Assembly (NCBI RefSeq): GCF_000422365.1
Contig: NZ_AULQ01000010.1
Span: 1 to 64,000 of the forward strand
DNA from: Mesoflavibacter zeaxanthinifaciens DSM 18436
GTDB lineage: Bacteria; Bacteroidota; Bacteroidia; Flavobacteriales; Flavobacteriaceae
Direction: 5' to 3'
Length of the DNA: 64,000 bases
In this document: one piece after another, positions 43,245-50,696 of the stretch
Numbering within the stretch: the stretch's first letter is position 1
Layout of the letters: the number at the start of each line of letters is the position of its first letter
Notes under the pieces: generated by a model
Databases searched by the model: none
The model's input: only the letters and a program-made list of their open reading frames with translations
Told to the model about the DNA's origin: nothing
Position numbers and translations under genes: made by a program

Positions 43245-44156
43245 TTAAATTCTCTCAAATGTTAAAAATGAAAACTCATATTGATGATTATCATCTTTTT
43301 TATGAAAAACATTTGAGGTTTCTTTAAATATTGAAGTATCTATTTTCGGGAAAAAAGTATCTGCTTCCGGAAATGTTGCATGTACTCGCGTAATTTCTAT
43401 TTTACTAGCGTATGGCATAGCCTGTTTGTAAATTTCTCCGCCACCAATAATAAAAGGTTGCGAGTCTTTTTTAGCTATGTTTATTGCGTCTTCTATGCTA
43501 TTAACAATTATAACACCATCTGGCGCTTTATAATTTGATTGTCTTGTAATTACAATGTGTGTGCGATTTGGTAATGGTTTTGGAAAACTTTCAAAAGTCT
43601 TTCGACCCATAATTATATGATGTCCAGAAGTTAGTGATTTAAAGCGTTTAAGGTCATCACGAAGATGCCAAATAAGATCGTTATCTTTTCCTATTTCGTT
43701 ATTTTCGCCAGCAGCAACAATCATAGTTAAGTTGTCAACTATTTTGCTGTTTTTTTGATTAAATACTTGACTTTCTGCAATAGTTAAATCTTCTTTTTCC
43801 AGTTGTGCTTTTAGTTTTTCTATGCGTACTTTTTGTTTGTTTACTAGCTTAGCCAATTGTTTTTCTTCCCATTCTTTACCCATAAATTTATGAGTAACAA
43901 ATACATTAAATAAATGAAAAGCAAATAAGAATAACCAAACAATAATAGCAATTACAAACCAATCTTGACCAAAAATTTTTAGATCTTGACCAATACCTAA
44001 AACGGTATTTGCTAAGATTAAAAATAAAGCGCCAATTAAAAATATAACAAAATGATAGTATAGGCGTTTTTTTTGTTTAACACGTTGTTGAGCATTTTTT
44101 ATTAATTCTAATTGCTCTCTATCTATCTGCGGTTTTTCCTTTTTTTTGCCGAACAT
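43245..44156 (-). CDS. folA: Dihydrofolate reductase with N-terminal 2TM domain
   Basis: 303 residues in one frame. Residues 1-140 contain a two-helix membrane (2TM) domain (helices about 34-50 and 66-86) and a coiled region 'NKQKVRIEKLKAQLEKEDL'. Residues 142-303 are a complete DHFR: 'LTMIVAAGENNEIGKDNDLIWHLRDDLKRFK', 'HHIIMGRKTFESFPKPLPNRTHIVIT' and 'FIIGGGEIYKQAMPYASKIEITRVHA'. DHFR regenerates tetrahydrofolate consumed by ThyA, whose gene is 10 bp upstream. DHFR is normally soluble, so membrane anchoring is unusual. The ATG at 44156 is preferred over a GTG at 44183 that lies inside thyA. Confidence 0.92.
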   Translation of the reverse strand: MFGKKKEKPQIDREQLELIKNAQQRVKQKKRLYYHFVIFLIGALFLILANTVLGIGQDLKIFGQDWFVIAIIVWLFLFAFHLFNVFVTHKFMGKEWEEKQLAKLVNKQKVRIEKLKAQLEKEDLTIAESQVFNQKNSKIVDNLTMIVAAGENNEIGKDNDLIWHLRDDLKRFKSLTSGHHIIMGRKTFESFPKPLPNRTHIVITRQSNYKAPDGVIIVNSIEDAINIAKKDSQPFIIGGGEIYKQAMPYASKIEITRVHATFPEADTFFPKIDTSIFKETSNVFHKKDDNHQYEFSFLTFERI

Positions 44157-44166
44157 ATAATTGTTA

Positions 44167-44991
44167 TTAAACAGCAACTGCACCTTTAATGTGTGGATGC
44201 GGATTATAATTTTCTAATGTGAAATCTTCAAATTTAAAATCGAAAATATCTTTTACTTCAGGATTTAATTTCATTGTTGGTAATGGTCTGCAGTCTCTAG
44301 ATAATTGCAATTCTAATTGCTCTAAATGGTTGTTGTAAATATGTGCATCTCCGAAAGTATGAATGAATTCTCCAGCTTCGTAACCGCAAACTTGCGCCAT
44401 CATCATTGTGAATAAAGCATAAGATGCAATGTTAAACGGTACGCCTAAAAAGATATCTGCACTACGTTGGTATAGTTGGCAAGATAATTTACCATTAGCC
44501 ACATAAAACTGAAAAAACGCATGACAAGGTGGTAAAGCCGCTTTACCATTTGCAACATTTTCACTAAAGCTTTTAGAAGTGTCTGGCATTACAGAAGGAT
44601 TCCAAGCAGATACTAGCATACGTCTACTATCTGGATTGTTTTTTAGTGTATCTATAACTTCTTTTATTTGGTCAATCTCATCACTATTCCAGTTTCTCCA
44701 TTGGTGACCATACACAGGACCAAGATCTCCGTTTTCATCAGCCCATTCGTTCCAGATTCTTACACCGTTTTCTTGTAAATAGTTAATGTTGGTGTCGCCT
44801 TTTAAAAACCAAAGTAACTCATGTATAATAGATTTTAAGTGTAGTTTTTTTGTGGTTACCATAGGAAAACCTTCACTTAAATCAAATCTCATTTGATAAC
44901 CAAAAACACTTTTGGTGCCTGTTCCTGTACGGTCTTCTTTTGCGTTTCCGTGTTCTAAAACGTGTTTTACAAGGTCGTGATATTGCTTCAT
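44167..44991 (-). CDS. thyA: Thymidylate synthase
   Basis: 274 residues: '[30 protein letters not shown]', '[15 protein letters not shown]', '[13 protein letters not shown]', the catalytic C156 in '[12 protein letters not shown]', '[24 protein letters not shown]' and '[12 protein letters not shown]'. ThyA methylates dUMP to dTMP with methylene-tetrahydrofolate, giving dihydrofolate for the DHFR encoded immediately downstream (10-bp gap). Normal length and motifs. The region upstream (44992-45201) holds a pair of palindromic repeats. Confidence 0.97.
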   Translation of the reverse strand: MKQYHDLVKHVLEHGNAKEDRTGTGTKSVFGYQMRFDLSEGFPMVTTKKLHLKSIIHELLWFLKGDTNINYLQENGVRIWNEWADENGDLGPVYGHQWRNWNSDEIDQIKEVIDTLKNNPDSRRMLVSAWNPSVMPDTSKSFSENVANGKAALPPCHAFFQFYVANGKLSCQLYQRSADIFLGVPFNIASYALFTMMMAQVCGYEAGEFIHTFGDAHIYNNHLEQLELQLSRDCRPLPTMKLNPEVKDIFDFKFEDFTLENYNPHPHIKGAVAV

Positions 44992-45000
44992 AATACTATC

Positions 45001-45194
45001 TCTGCGAAAGCAGAAATCTCATTTTTAGTTATAAAAATAGCTAGTTATTTTGAAATAAGAAATAGCTAAAAACGAAAATAAACAAAAATCAATGTAGTTA
45101 ATTAGTTAATTGATTTTAAGATATTAAAAGTTATTAACTACTATTTTAAATGAAAAAGTTACGTCTTGGATTTAAAGATTTCTGCTTTCGCAGA
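45001..45194. repeat. Pair of inverted 19-bp palindromic repeats
   Basis: TCTGCGAAAGCAGAAATCT (45001-45019) and its exact reverse complement AGATTTCTGCTTTCGCAGA (45176-45194) bracket about 156 bp of AT-rich sequence. Each arm is itself a hairpin (TCTGC/GCAGA) and resembles the element at 7573. No open frame inside. Located between thyA and the nucleoside transporter gene. Confidence 0.8.
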
Positions 45195-45201
45195 AATTGT
45201 T

Positions 45202-46899
45202 TTAACCAATAATCATTCCTGCAATTGTAGCTGATATTAGAGAAGCAATTGTACCTCCAATTAAAGCTTTTATACCAAATTGCGATAATGTTTTACGTTG
45301 TCCAGGTGCTAAAGAACCAATACCACCAATTTGAATTCCGATAGAAGCAAAATTTGCAAATCCACAAAGCATATATGTAGCCATAATAATTGACTTTTCA
45401 TACTTTAAATGTGTTGGATTTGCTATGTTTTTTAAGTCTGCTAACTGAATGTATCCAATAAATTCGGATGCAGCTAATTTAATTCCTAAAAGTTGTCCCA
45501 TTAAAGCCATGTCTTCTTTAGCAACACCAATTAACCACATAAGAGGAGAGAAGATGTAACCTAGAATAAGTTCTAATGATAAATTTTGATACGGTGTATT
45601 ATCTGCAATCCAAGTATTAAATGTAGTAACATCACCAACCCAACCTAAAATACCATTAATCATTGCAATAAAAGCAACAAAAACTAAAAGCATAGCACCA
45701 ACATTAACAGCAAGTCTTAAACCTTCTGTAGTACCGTTGGCAATAGCATCTAAAATATTAGATCCAATTTTTTCTTGCGACACTTCAACGTCTGTATTTA
45801 CTTTTTCGGTTTGAGGATATAGTATTTTTGAAATAACAATAGCACCTGGAGCAGCCATAACGGATGCTGCTAATAAGTGTTTAGCATAGAAAAGGCGTAA
45901 AGCTTCATCTTCACCTCCTAAAAATCCAATGTAAGCGGCAAGTACAGCGCCAGCAACAGTAGCCATACCACCAATCATAACAAGAAGCATCTCAGACTTA
46001 TTCATTTTTTCTAAGTATGCTTTAATTAATAGAGGTGCTTCGGTTTGTCCTAAAAAGATGTTACCAGCAACAGATAGACTTTCTGCTCCAGAAATTTTTA
46101 AGGCTTTTGATAATAACCAAGCCATTCCTTTAACTACCTTTTGAATAATTCCTAAGTAAAAAAGAACAGATGTTAATGCTGAAAAGAAAATGATAGTTGG
46201 TAACACTTGAAAGGCAAAGATAAAACCGAAAGTATCCATATCTACTACTAAGCCTTCAAATAAAAATTTGCTTCCTGCTCTTGTAAAATCTAAGACACTT
46301 ACAAAAAGTCCACCAACAAATTCAAAACCATTTTTTATAAAGTCTACTTTTAAAACACCTATTGCAATTAATAATTGAAAAGCTAGACCTATTCCAACAA
46401 TTTTCCAATCAATAGCTCTACGATTACTACTAAATAGAAAAGCTATTACTATTAAAGAAACCATACCTAACGCACCACGCCATAAACTATTAAATGAAAA
46501 TCCTTGATTTGGGATTATTTGATTTGCTTCTGCAACGGTTGTTTCTTTTTTGGATTGTGGTTTTACAACAAACTTATAAATGTTTTCTTTTTGGGATAAC
46601 ACTAAAGTTGAATCTGTTAAGTTTTTAATTTTAAACCTTTTTGTCATTTCAAAAGGTGTATCATAATAAAAAACTAAAACTTTATTTTGAAAAATATAAT
46701 CTCCACTAGCATCTTTTAGCTTAAAAGAACCTTGATTTAATTTAAGCTCTGTGTTTTTTTGAATAATTAGCGGTTTGGTGTCTGTAGAATTGATATTAAT
46801 GTTACTAGTGTCTAACAACCAATCTTTACTAATATCTTGCGCTAAAGTAGAGGTAAATGCAAGTAAGAAGGTTACTGTAACAATTAAAAATTTTTTCAT
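45202..46899 (-). CDS. Concentrative nucleoside transporter (CNT/NupC family) with secreted N-domain
   Basis: 565 residues from ATG 46899; the longer frame starts with TTG inside the upstream gene. The signal peptide 'VTVTFLLAFTSTLAQ' is followed by a ~125-residue soluble beta-rich region, then the CNT core: 'GMVSLIVIAFLFSSNRRAIDWK', the 'FQVLPTIIFFSALTSVLFYLG' gate, 'GQTEAPLLIKAYLEKMNKSEM', 'MATVAGAVLAAYIG' and 'CGFANFASIGIQIGGIGSLAP'. CNT carriers import nucleosides with Na+ or H+. The N-terminal domain is not part of E. coli NupC. It lies 16 bp after the bifunctional nuclease gene. Substrates fit salvage by the kinases in this window, by inference. Confidence 0.93.
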   Translation of the reverse strand: MKKFLIVTVTFLLAFTSTLAQDISKDWLLDTSNININSTDTKPLIIQKNTELKLNQGSFKLKDASGDYIFQNKVLVFYYDTPFEMTKRFKIKNLTDSTLVLSQKENIYKFVVKPQSKKETTVAEANQIIPNQGFSFNSLWRGALGMVSLIVIAFLFSSNRRAIDWKIVGIGLAFQLLIAIGVLKVDFIKNGFEFVGGLFVSVLDFTRAGSKFLFEGLVVDMDTFGFIFAFQVLPTIIFFSALTSVLFYLGIIQKVVKGMAWLLSKALKISGAESLSVAGNIFLGQTEAPLLIKAYLEKMNKSEMLLVMIGGMATVAGAVLAAYIGFLGGEDEALRLFYAKHLLAASVMAAPGAIVISKILYPQTEKVNTDVEVSQEKIGSNILDAIANGTTEGLRLAVNVGAMLLVFVAFIAMINGILGWVGDVTTFNTWIADNTPYQNLSLELILGYIFSPLMWLIGVAKEDMALMGQLLGIKLAASEFIGYIQLADLKNIANPTHLKYEKSIIMATYMLCGFANFASIGIQIGGIGSLAPGQRKTLSQFGIKALIGGTIASLISATIAGMIIG

Positions 46900-46915
46900 C
46901 TGTAAAAAGTGTAAG

Positions 46916-47530
46916 TTATCTTTTAGATATTTCGTCTCTAATTTTTGCTGCTTTTTCGTAGTCTTCGTTGATAACAGCTTCATCTAAAAGTTTATGGAGT
47001 TCTTCTATGTTTTTGGACTGTAATTCGTCTTCAGAAGAAGGTTCTAATTCTAATTCTTCGTTAATTATTTCATTAACAAGTACATCATCGTCTTCGCTGT
47101 CTTCATCTTTTGGATCTACTTTTAAGTAGATACCAGCTTTGTCTAGAATATTTTTATAAGTAAAAATAGGTGCTTGAAAACGAAGTGCTAATGCAATAGC
47201 ATCACTGGTTCTTGCGTCAATAATTTCTTCAATTTTATCGCGTTCGCAAATTAATGAAGAGTAGAAAACACCATCTACCAACTTGTGTATGATGACTTGT
47301 TTTACGACAATATCAAAACGGTCTGCAAAATTTTTAAATAAGTCGTGGGTAAGTGGTCTAGGTGGTTTAATTTCTTTTTCTAAAGCAATAGCTATAGATT
47401 GTGCTTCAAAAGCTCCAATAACGATAGGTAATTTACGGTCACCATCTACCTCGTTTAAGATAAGCGCATAGGCGCCATTTTGGGTTTGGCTGTACGAAAT
47501 TCCTTTAATATTTAGTCTTACTAAACTCAT
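46916..47530 (-). CDS. Bifunctional nuclease family protein (DUF151 plus UVR motif)
   Basis: 204 residues. The DUF151 domain (about 1-135: 'LNEVDGDRKLPIVIGAFEAQSIAIALEKEIKPPRPLTHDLFKNFADRF', 'IDARTSDAIALALRFQAPIFTYKNILDKAG') is followed by an acidic linker and a UVR motif ('LHKLLDEAVINEDYEKAAKIRDEI'). Plant and bacterial DUF151 proteins were described as bifunctional nucleases; the activity in bacteria is not well proven. A UVR motif is a UvrB/UvrC-type interaction helix pair. It is probably the first gene of a unit with the CNT transporter. Upstream lies an inverted-repeat structure (47551-47611). Confidence 0.92.
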   Translation of the reverse strand: MSLVRLNIKGISYSQTQNGAYALILNEVDGDRKLPIVIGAFEAQSIAIALEKEIKPPRPLTHDLFKNFADRFDIVVKQVIIHKLVDGVFYSSLICERDKIEEIIDARTSDAIALALRFQAPIFTYKNILDKAGIYLKVDPKDEDSEDDDVLVNEIINEELELEPSSEDELQSKNIEELHKLLDEAVINEDYEKAAKIRDEISKR

Positions 47531-47550
47531 GCAATCAAAAACACAAAGAA

Positions 47551-47611
47551 CTGTTTAAATTAGGACTTTACCAAACCGTAAGGGTTAGATTTTTGTGCAA
47601 AATTTAAACAG
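47551..47611. repeat. Intergenic long-stem inverted repeat
   Basis: CTGTTTAAATT (47551-47561) pairs perfectly with AATTTAAACAG (47601-47611). The 39 bases between contain a smaller AACC-GTAAG-GGTT hairpin. It lies in the 114 bp between etfA and the bifunctional nuclease gene. It could be a processing site, a 3'/5' UTR fold or a repeat remnant. Confidence 0.5.
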
Positions 47612-47644
47612 TCCTTGTTATATCAGACTTAAAGTTATAAAAAA

Positions 47645-48607
47645 TTAAGCGTTTGCTGCTTTAAAAGCTTTTAATTTTTCTATAAGTTGAGGTACGACTT
47701 CAAAAGCGTCACCAACAACACCATAATCTGCAGCTTTAAAGAAAGGTGCTTCTGGATCTGTGTTGATTACTACTTTTACTTTAGAGGCGTTAATACCAGC
47801 TAAGTGTTGGATGGCACCACTAATACCAATAGCAATGTAAAGGTTAGAAGCAACAGGTTTTCCTGTTTGTCCAACGTGTTCGCTATGTGGTCTCCAGCCT
47901 AAGTCAGAAACTGGTTTAGAGCATGCTGTTGCTGCACCTAAAACGTCTGCTAATTCTTCAACCATTCCCCAGTTTTCTGGACCTTTTAAGCCACGACCAG
48001 CAGATACTACAATTTCTGCGTCTGCAATAGTTACTTTGTCTGTTACCTTATCTACAGACTCTACAGTAACTCCAGACGAAGTAATTTCCGGAGAAAAATC
48101 TTCAGAAGAAGCACTTGCACTGTTTTCTACTAAACCAAAAGAGTTGTTTGATACACCAACAATTTTTATATCTGTATCTATAGTAGTAAAGTTAAATGCT
48201 TTGTTAGTAAAAGCTGTACGTTTTACTGTAAAAGGAGATGTAGATGTTGGCGCTGCTACAACATTTGACGCATAGCCAGCATCTAATGAAACAGATAATA
48301 ATGGAGCTAAATATTTGCTGTCTGCGCTTTGACTAAGTACAACTACTTTAGATCCTTCTTGCTTTGCAGCTTGAGATAAAACTGAAGCATAAGATTTTGC
48401 ATTAAACTTTGCTAAACCATCGTTAGATACATTAAGTACTTTGTCTACACCGTATTTACCTAACTCTGAAGTGTCATTTACATTAACTGCAACAGCAGTA
48501 ACGCTAGTGCCCATTTGGTCTGCAACCGCTTTAGCGTAAGATGCAACCTCAAAAGCAGCTTTTTTAAAAGTTCCGTTTTCTGATTCTGTATATACTAAAA
48601 TTGACAT
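47645..48607 (-). CDS. etfA: Electron transfer flavoprotein subunit alpha
   Basis: 320 residues. The N-terminal alpha/beta domain ('SILVYTESENGTFKKAAFEVASYAKAVADQ') is followed by the FAD-binding C-domain with 'IVVSAGRGLKGPENWGMVEELADVLGAATACSKPVSDLGWRPHSEHVGQTGKPVASNLYIAIGISGAIQHLAGI', the ETF-alpha signature. ETF passes electrons from acyl-CoA dehydrogenases to the quinone pool. It follows etfB with a 45-bp gap on the same strand. Normal length. No bifurcating-type evidence was looked for beyond the motif, so the electron route is an inference. Confidence 0.97.
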   Translation of the reverse strand: MSILVYTESENGTFKKAAFEVASYAKAVADQMGTSVTAVAVNVNDTSELGKYGVDKVLNVSNDGLAKFNAKSYASVLSQAAKQEGSKVVVLSQSADSKYLAPLLSVSLDAGYASNVVAAPTSTSPFTVKRTAFTNKAFNFTTIDTDIKIVGVSNNSFGLVENSASASSEDFSPEITSSGVTVESVDKVTDKVTIADAEIVVSAGRGLKGPENWGMVEELADVLGAATACSKPVSDLGWRPHSEHVGQTGKPVASNLYIAIGISGAIQHLAGINASKVKVVINTDPEAPFFKAADYGVVGDAFEVVPQLIEKLKAFKAANA

Positions 48608-48652
48608 GTTTATATTTTTTAAATTCTGAAACTAATTTTCGTAATCTAACGA

Positions 48653-49399
48653 TTAGATTACTTTAGCTTCGTTGTGTAATAGGTTAACTAATTCGTCTAA
48701 GTTATCAGGAGCAACTAAAGTTACTTCACCTTTTGGAGCTGGTTTTTCAAATTTTACAGTTCCAGTTTCTGTACTTGCACCGTTAGGCTCAACTACATTT
48801 AAAGGCTTTTTTCTAGCCATCATGATACCTCTCATATTTGGTATACGTAAGTCGCTCTCTTCAACCAAACCTTTTTGTCCTCCGATTACTAAAGGTAATG
48901 TAGTAGAAACACTTTCTTTACCACCATCAATCTCTCTAACAGCTTTAGCGTTTGTGCCATCTACCTCAAGACTAATGCAGTTAGTAACAAAGTTAGCGTC
49001 AACCATTTCTGCTAACATACCAGGTACCATTGCACCGTTATAATCAATAGACTCTCTACCTGCAATTACTAAATCGTAACCGCCATCTTTTACAACTTTA
49101 GCTAACTCTTTAGCAACTTGATAGCCGTCTTTAGCTTCTGCATTTACTCTAATAGCAGTATCTGCACCTATAGCTAATGCTTTTCTTAATGTAGGCTCAG
49201 TTTCTGGTCCTCCAACATTAACAACGTCTACAGAAGCACCTTGTTTTTCTTTAAACCACATTGCTCTTGTTAAACCAAATTCGTCATTTGGATTAATTAC
49301 AAATTGAACACCATTTGTGTCAAACTTTGTATCACCATCTGTAAAATTAATTTTTGAAGTAGTGTCTGGTACGTGACTAATACACACTAAAATTTTCAT
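48653..49399 (-). CDS. etfB: Electron transfer flavoprotein subunit beta
   Basis: 248 residues: 'KILVCISHVPDTTSKINFTDG', 'VINPNDEFGLTRAMWFKEKQGASVDVVNVGG' and the nucleotide-binding signature 'VAKELAKVVKDGGYDLVIAGRESIDYNGAMVPGMLAEM', with 'VREIDGGKESVSTTLPLVIG'. EtfB binds AMP and forms the heterodimer with EtfA encoded directly downstream. It is divergent from pdhB across 241 bp. Full length and unremarkable. Confidence 0.97.
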   Translation of the reverse strand: MKILVCISHVPDTTSKINFTDGDTKFDTNGVQFVINPNDEFGLTRAMWFKEKQGASVDVVNVGGPETEPTLRKALAIGADTAIRVNAEAKDGYQVAKELAKVVKDGGYDLVIAGRESIDYNGAMVPGMLAEMVDANFVTNCISLEVDGTNAKAVREIDGGKESVSTTLPLVIGGQKGLVEESDLRIPNMRGIMMARKKPLNVVEPNGASTETGTVKFEKPAPKGEVTLVAPDNLDELVNLLHNEAKVI

Positions 49400-49612
49400 A
49401 TTTTTTAATTTATTTAGTTTTTAAATTTATGCCTTTAGACCTACTAAATCGTTATAGTAACATGGGTTAATCAGCAATTTTTTATAAAATTTTAAAGCAA
49501 AAAACACTCTAAAATGTTGTGGTTACGAAGATATGGAATTATTTTTAAAATTTACTATGCGTGCATAATAAATTTTAAAGAATTCTTTTACTGTAAGTTT
49601 TTTATTAATTCT

Positions 49613-49620
49613 TATTTTTG
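49613..49620 (+). promoter_or_regulatory. Candidate -7 element for pdhB
   Basis: TATTTTTG matches TAnnTTTG and lies 20 bp before the ATG at 49641. No convincing TTTG -33 box was found at the usual distance. Confidence 0.5.
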
Positions 49621-49640
49621 CAATTCAAATAGATATTTTA

Positions 49641-50618
49641 ATGAAAACAATACAGTTTAGAGAAGCTATTGCTGAAGCCATGAGCGAAGAAATGCGTCGT
49701 GACGAAAGCATCTACCTTATGGGTGAAGAAGTAGCAGAATATAATGGTGCTTACAAAGCATCTAAAGGTATGTTGGACGAGTTTGGTCCAAAACGTGTTA
49801 TTGATACACCAATTGCAGAGCTTGGTTTTGCTGGTGTAGCTATTGGATCTACCATGACTGGTAATAGACCAATCGTAGAATATATGACCTTTAACTTCTC
49901 TTTAGTTGGTATTGACCAAATTATAAATAACGCTGCAAAAATTAGACAAATGTCTGGTGGACAATTTAAATGTCCAATTGTTTTTAGAGGTCCAACAGCT
50001 TCTGCAGGACAATTAGCAGCTACACATAGTCAAGCTTTTGAAAGCTGGTTTGCTAATACACCAGGTTTAAAAGTGGTAGTGCCTTCTAACCCATATGATG
50101 CAAAAGGTTTATTAAAATCTGCAATACGTGATGATGATCCAGTGATTTTTATGGAATCTGAACAAATGTATGGTGATAAAGGTGAAGTGCCAGAAGGAGA
50201 ATACACTATACCATTAGGTGTGGCAGATATTAAGCGTGAAGGTACAGATGTAACTATCGTTTCTTTTGGTAAAATTATAAAAGAAGCTTATAAAGCTGCA
50301 GACGAACTTGAAAAAGAAGGAATCTCTGTAGAAATTATAGATCTTCGTACAGTTAGACCAATGGATAGAAAAGCTATTTTAGAGTCTGTAAAGAAGACTA
50401 ACCGTTTGGTAGTTTTAGAAGAAGCTTGGCCATTTGGTAACGTAGCGACTGAAATTACTTACCTTGTACAAAGTGAAGCATTTGATTACTTGGATGCGCC
50501 AATTGTAAAAATAAACACAGCAGATACGCCTGCACCATATAGTCCAGTATTGTTAGAAGAGTGGTTACCAAACCATAACGATGTGATAAAGGCTGTTAAA
50601 AAAGTGATGTACAAATAA
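49641..50618 (+). CDS. pdhB: Pyruvate dehydrogenase E1 component, beta subunit
   Basis: 325 residues: 'TIQFREAIAEAMSEEMRRDESIYLMGEEVAEYNGAYKASKGM', 'RVIDTPIAELGFAGVAIGSTMTGNRPIVEYMTFNF', 'FRGPTASAGQLAATHSQAFESWFANTPGLKVV', and 'SVEIIDLRTVRPMDRKAILESVKKTNRLVVLEEAWPFGNVATEI'. It is the transketolase-like beta subunit of the alpha2beta2 E1 that decarboxylates a 2-oxo acid with thiamine diphosphate. The alpha subunit and E2 genes are not next to it, as is usual in Flavobacteriaceae. Branched-chain or pyruvate use cannot be separated by eye; pyruvate is the likelier. Confidence 0.92.
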   Translation: MKTIQFREAIAEAMSEEMRRDESIYLMGEEVAEYNGAYKASKGMLDEFGPKRVIDTPIAELGFAGVAIGSTMTGNRPIVEYMTFNFSLVGIDQIINNAAKIRQMSGGQFKCPIVFRGPTASAGQLAATHSQAFESWFANTPGLKVVVPSNPYDAKGLLKSAIRDDDPVIFMESEQMYGDKGEVPEGEYTIPLGVADIKREGTDVTIVSFGKIIKEAYKAADELEKEGISVEIIDLRTVRPMDRKAILESVKKTNRLVVLEEAWPFGNVATEITYLVQSEAFDYLDAPIVKINTADTPAPYSPVLLEEWLPNHNDVIKAVKKVMYK

Positions 50619-50642
50619 AAAAATATTATTTTCGTTATATCT

Positions 50643-50680
50643 AAACTTCATTAGCACGATTGTTGATGAAGTTTTTTTGT
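50643..50680 (+). terminator. Intrinsic terminator after pdhB
   Basis: Stem AAACTTCAT/ATGAAGTTT (50643-50651, 50666-50674) with a 14-base loop, followed by a T7 run. It lies 25 bp after the pdhB stop and shortly before the DUF5686 gene. Confidence 0.8.
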
Positions 50681-50696
50681 TTATAAACCAAAATTA

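Noticed and set aside
46900-46983. Upstream TTG start for the nucleoside transporter
   Set aside because: The extension overlaps the bifunctional nuclease gene and puts 28 polar residues before an otherwise perfect signal peptide.
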